Shown here in pieces: positions 7,101 to 7,392 of a DNA stretch of 7,392 nucleotides. The first letter of the stretch is position 1. The number at the start of each line of letters is the position of its first letter. The translations under genes and the position numbers were made by a program. The notes beneath the pieces are model-generated. The model ran no database searches. It worked only from the letters and a program-made list of their open reading frames with translations, and was not told where the DNA came from. This DNA is from Candidatus Rifleibacteriota bacterium (lineage in GTDB: Bacteria; Riflebacteria; Ozemobacteria; Ozemobacterales; Ozemobacteraceae), in assembly GCA_017526725.1 (NCBI GenBank), contig JAFXRA010000340.1:1-7392 (forward strand). The letters run 5' to 3'.

Positions 7101-7392
7101 TTGAAACATTATTGTCTTTGGTATCTTTTACTTGAAATCTTATTTGATATTTAGCCTCATCTTTATTTCCAATCTTAATATTCTGGGTTACCTGAGCTTT
7201 TCCTTTTCCAAGAATAATCTCATCAGATCTGGTTTTATACTCATTTCCTGATAAAGATTTTATACGGGCTATAATATGAAAAGGAGTATCTAAGGGCAAA
7301 TCAGTAAAAGAATATTTACCATCAGAATCTGCATAGACAGCACGCGTTGGCATTTCTTCCAAAAAAACAAGAACATTATCAAAAGAAGAAGC
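1180..7392 (-). CDS. Giant multi-domain Ig-like repeat surface protein with C-terminal propeller, 5'-truncated by the window edge
   Basis: The reading frame runs without a stop from the right edge (first codon 7392-7390) to TAG at 1182-1180, giving 2070 visible residues. The first M-like codon at 7362 is TTG. The ten codons before it (ASSFDNVLVF) continue a recognisable domain, so the true start lies outside the window. Domain order by visible residue: CarboxypepD_reg/CNA-B-like about 1-76 (DSDGKYSFTDLPL) and about 80-165; four Ig/PKD-like domains about 166-559; thirteen Ig-like domains alternating long and short, 560-1807; an NHL/YVTN-like propeller 1808-2070. Most Ig-like domains have a strand-C Trp (KWYLDG, NWFID) and a strand-F motif like G-x-H-x-I-x-V-x-A-x-D-S-x-G. 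There are only 12 Cys in the residues after 7362. No catalytic motif, transmembrane helix, LPXTG, PEP-CTERM or other C-terminal sorting signal is visible. I infer a secreted or N-terminally anchored stalk protein for adhesion or ligand binding. Partner and export route are unknown. Confidence 0.9.
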   Translation of the reverse strand, partial: ASSFDNVLVFLEEMPTRAVYADSDGKYSFTDLPLDTPFHIIARIKSLSGNEYKTRSDEIILGKGKAQVTQNIKIGNKDEAKYQIRFQVKDTKDNNVSKCKIWLWGEEFTIDESGCYLSPKMPLGAAGLLKVVPPSNKDLVTLEWKVDSSAFQSEIQGVSAVTLPPSGITNKKAPFVSIKVGETISGGFALRLYGNAVDPQNDSLELEWSTSVGSFTYESIDKTYVDWGIPSEETTAVITLKASQVSSSNYPLFWSKVELPIKISSNGTVSYPGEIVVQPVLRYINIISSASEQITGNTISSYEVVASFPKDSELLYDWEVSDGTIISGQNSRRMYWQSPSLKAKETRLATLTAYVSDEIATISKSIVVNVTSFPVITFTSPQITEFYPGELSFNAIAKDYEGNFIPYEDYKWYFATSTSEIVLIQNEGASFTYNFTAQGTYTVYLSAKDSAGVVGTGSIDISILNVPPDITILSPINDAGYTSENHLVFKAKVVDFDDGEITASEQITWFSDIDGKIGSGTFFVNDSLTKNKKHTIRVEAKDSQGAVSSESIFIWYDMPARITLTPETGAAFFEGSKIDFYAKGIDGNGASLASSTYKWYLDGAAAPWKSGIESFSIDNMPAGLHSIKVIGKNELGEVISDDYYFETGLPLPNITSPASGTRFDLGTDITFTAVPTSTGTLEMNWFIDENTESSGTNNTLIANLPVGYHSIRYQGMDYASNVASSIINVVVEREPIIKLNYASGAYFFEGHPVLFHANCLDSSNNNINDENIKWYIMDSGSPVLWKTGRLFSVGQGTAEGMLGSGTHTVIVEATGPYGTVASLSLDFESGIDAISVLSPKPEISYEINSDISFESNIEKDSIPIAWFVDGNLINTSISSFTKKFEEGIYTVKAIATDSSNVTSSDEVIMNVGLFPTMDISVRNIEHIKIDPTNCVFFTGKQIIFVGSGTSPIDGNPVDSSLMAWSISKEYGETGKLTFSGNSEITVNSNEIAALGEGTGTVELRCDISEGFVGIKVKKMYFNLPLASFDNPASDTFINFDDYESDRVVVTPSGYPDSVGAVNFEWYLDWGKPGCTKLSDSDPSMNGIQLLLKKGENYLSLVATDSLGEVSIMTKKILIDNLPALAFSPPLDFANTDAYIYDGFDITLKASGTPAVGNNDLTNYKWYLGEDITPKGDRTDTITNSELGLAKGINKVTLTAEDEYGVVGSICHNIYFGEQLPEILYPAENQSFQDSDIDFNATGSENIEMKWYLNDKGYIGSGKDITISKDDTKLVNGDNKIVLSGEDSVGNKVTVTRHFNYAASSYLPAIEIKLANGTNLTTSSVFFTLENSEQLTINGSATGAVDHDIIEATKMNWTLYKQDNEAGKQKFDGRGFLTLKNTDLTDPGTWVITLSATDRLGFNNSYTTTFYYGYPVPHIESPENHSSFGYTVSDELNLEGNNTFEGLLAHCWYDNSGNELGYGFNISKYFGRGYHKIFYVATDTAGVEKSDSVEFIVNASPTIEIQQEKNDGSFSVVENDAKYFVGHTLTLKGIANKCGGSQVESENLKWLRCTSETDDGTELVSGVANLSLSDATLGEGTWYLRFVAEDKDFVDYDFAKKYISSETVKLTTGIPVPVFIGAEDGKRIDQNTSVSFIVNDVSPLTGYYKVDEDGEPKKVTEQYGENKRFTLNGLSRDYHTIYYYASDSSGITYTAQTSILVDSGPEFTYGPKIETNVTYLGTGTSGLLNYPIIKSTNGIINLDLKVVSNDPDLKSIKWHSLSEDHDTEVSEFNRNYSIGSYTYLVTLEDKFGIATSTTLSFWVWGYENCGNLGVKNSLVSDGNANLFLSSTGSNILPLTRNTDINSSISGSLTEGTATPAVSVGGLFYDSSALYTLTDPSSLKLKKWKVSDLTEDESYTSPSIGDGSITAYGSFIIKNSKIYITDRSNTSGNRVKLFYSDGTHYIDSAYIFNKPYGIAYSNDELYVSDSSNNKIVTLDFNGNDEEKTVTVPSPEGVVYSSSTNRIYVAGKNDSNKPYVYVIDSNTFEILYSFYVEEGAQNLTICGTGEMSDLYISNSGNGKIIRVRSGFTW
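1183..1971 (-). other. C-terminal NHL/YVTN-like beta-propeller domain of the giant protein
   Basis: Visible residues 1808-2070 follow the last Ig-like domain after a short linker containing YENCGNLG. About six blade-like repeats of roughly 35-45 residues can be traced. The clearest are at about 1905-1940 (SKIYITDRSN, then VKLFYSDG), 1950-1980 (PYGIAYSNDELYVSDSSNNK), 1991-2026 (PEGVVYSSSTNRIYVAG) and 2036-2066 (SDLYISNSGNGKIIRV). The pattern 'GIAY...LYVSDSSNNKI' is typical of NHL and YVTN propellers. The two blades at about 1813-1837 and 1858-1888 are weaker. The protein stops six residues after the last strand (SGFTW), so the propeller is the free C-terminus. Its ligand is unknown. Confidence 0.7.
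1972..5715 (-). repeat. Thirteen-domain Ig-like array with alternating long (A) and short (B) domains
   Basis: Order and approximate visible residues: A1 560-650, B1 651-735, A2 736-830, B2 831-915, A3 916-1026, B3 1027-1123, A4 1124-1220, B4 1221-1307, A5 1308-1416, B5 1417-1500, A6 1501-1616, B6 1617-1704, A7 1705-1807. A domains have an aromatic-aromatic-x-G motif before strand B (FFEG, FFEG, FFTG, IYDG, FF-T-L, YFVG in A1-A6) and an extra loop before the strand-C Trp. Most end in a linker like G-[LI]-P-L-P before B (GLPLP, GYPVP, GIPVP; NLPL in A3). B domains lack the loop and end in I-x-V-x-x-x-P before the next A. The strand-C Trp is present in every A and in B1-B5. The fold is recognised from pattern; family membership (PKD, Big or another Ig-like family) is not settled. 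Confidence 0.65.
5716..6897 (-). repeat. Four tandem Ig/PKD-like domains before the alternating array
   Basis: Approximate domains by visible residue are 166-266, 267-372, 373-468 and 469-559. The first shows the PKD-like run AVDPQNDSLELEWS followed by VDWGIPSEETTAVITLKAS. The second has LLYDWEVSDG and then MYWQSPS. The third (PVITFTSP, DYKWYF, YTVYLSAKDSAG) and fourth (DITILSP, ITWFSD, HTIRVEAKDSQG) look more like the array that follows, and both are of the long form. They are diverged from each other at the protein level and I see no long identical DNA stretches, so this is an old expansion. Domain edges are accurate only to several residues. Confidence 0.65.
6898..7392 (-). other. Two tandem carboxypeptidase-regulatory/CNA-B-like domains (N-terminal visible part)
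   Basis: Visible residues 1-76 and 80-165 of the giant protein each resemble the pre-albumin-like beta-sandwich of CarboxypepD_reg/CNA-B families. The first has the signature 'V-Y-A-D-S-D-G-K-Y-S-F-T-D-L-P-L' after a VLVFLEE strand. Its beginning is cut by the window edge. The second reads IRFQVKD, then a KIWLWG strand, TIDESGCYL and MPLG, which is the same order of elements. The second domain has two Cys (residues 99 and 115), which could pair outside the cell; that pairing is inference. Such domains act as structural spacers in secreted proteins. No isopeptide-forming Lys/Asn/Glu triad can be assigned with confidence. Confidence 0.65.

Overview
The window holds parts of two large, AT-rich, convergent protein genes and almost nothing else. 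Both genes run off the window at their 5' ends, so no true start codon, signal peptide, ribosome binding site or promoter for either gene is inside. Their stop codons lie only 11 bases apart.

Left part, bases 2-1168, plus strand: the C-terminal 388 residues of a beta-propeller protein built from BNR/Asp-box-type repeats. Seven blade-like repeats can be seen, and two carry a good S-x-D-x-G-x-x-W box. Right part, bases 1180-7392, minus strand: 2070 residues of a giant, probably secreted or surface-displayed protein. From N to C it has two carboxypeptidase-regulatory/CNA-B-like beta-sandwich domains, about 17 immunoglobulin-fold domains (PKD/Big type) in tandem, and a roughly six-bladed NHL/YVTN-like propeller that ends at the stop codon.

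The most interesting structure is in the Ig-like array. For its last 13 domains it is not a simple repeat but alternates a long form (A, about 91-116 residues) with a short form (B, about 84-97 residues), giving six A-B pairs plus one unpaired A before the propeller. I infer that the repeat unit is a two-domain module. The likely picture is a long stalk with a propeller at its C-terminal end, encoded tail to tail with a second propeller protein. Binding partners cannot be read from the sequence.

Organism: bacterial, with a low-GC genome and standard stop codons. Giant Ig-like, CNA-B-like and propeller proteins of this kind are common in uncultured and deep-branching Gram-negative-type lineages, but the phylum cannot be fixed from this window. 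I see no RNA genes, mobile elements, CRISPR arrays or defence genes, and no evidence of a new enzymatic system. This is accessory surface-protein sequence, and the points worth a second look are architectural.
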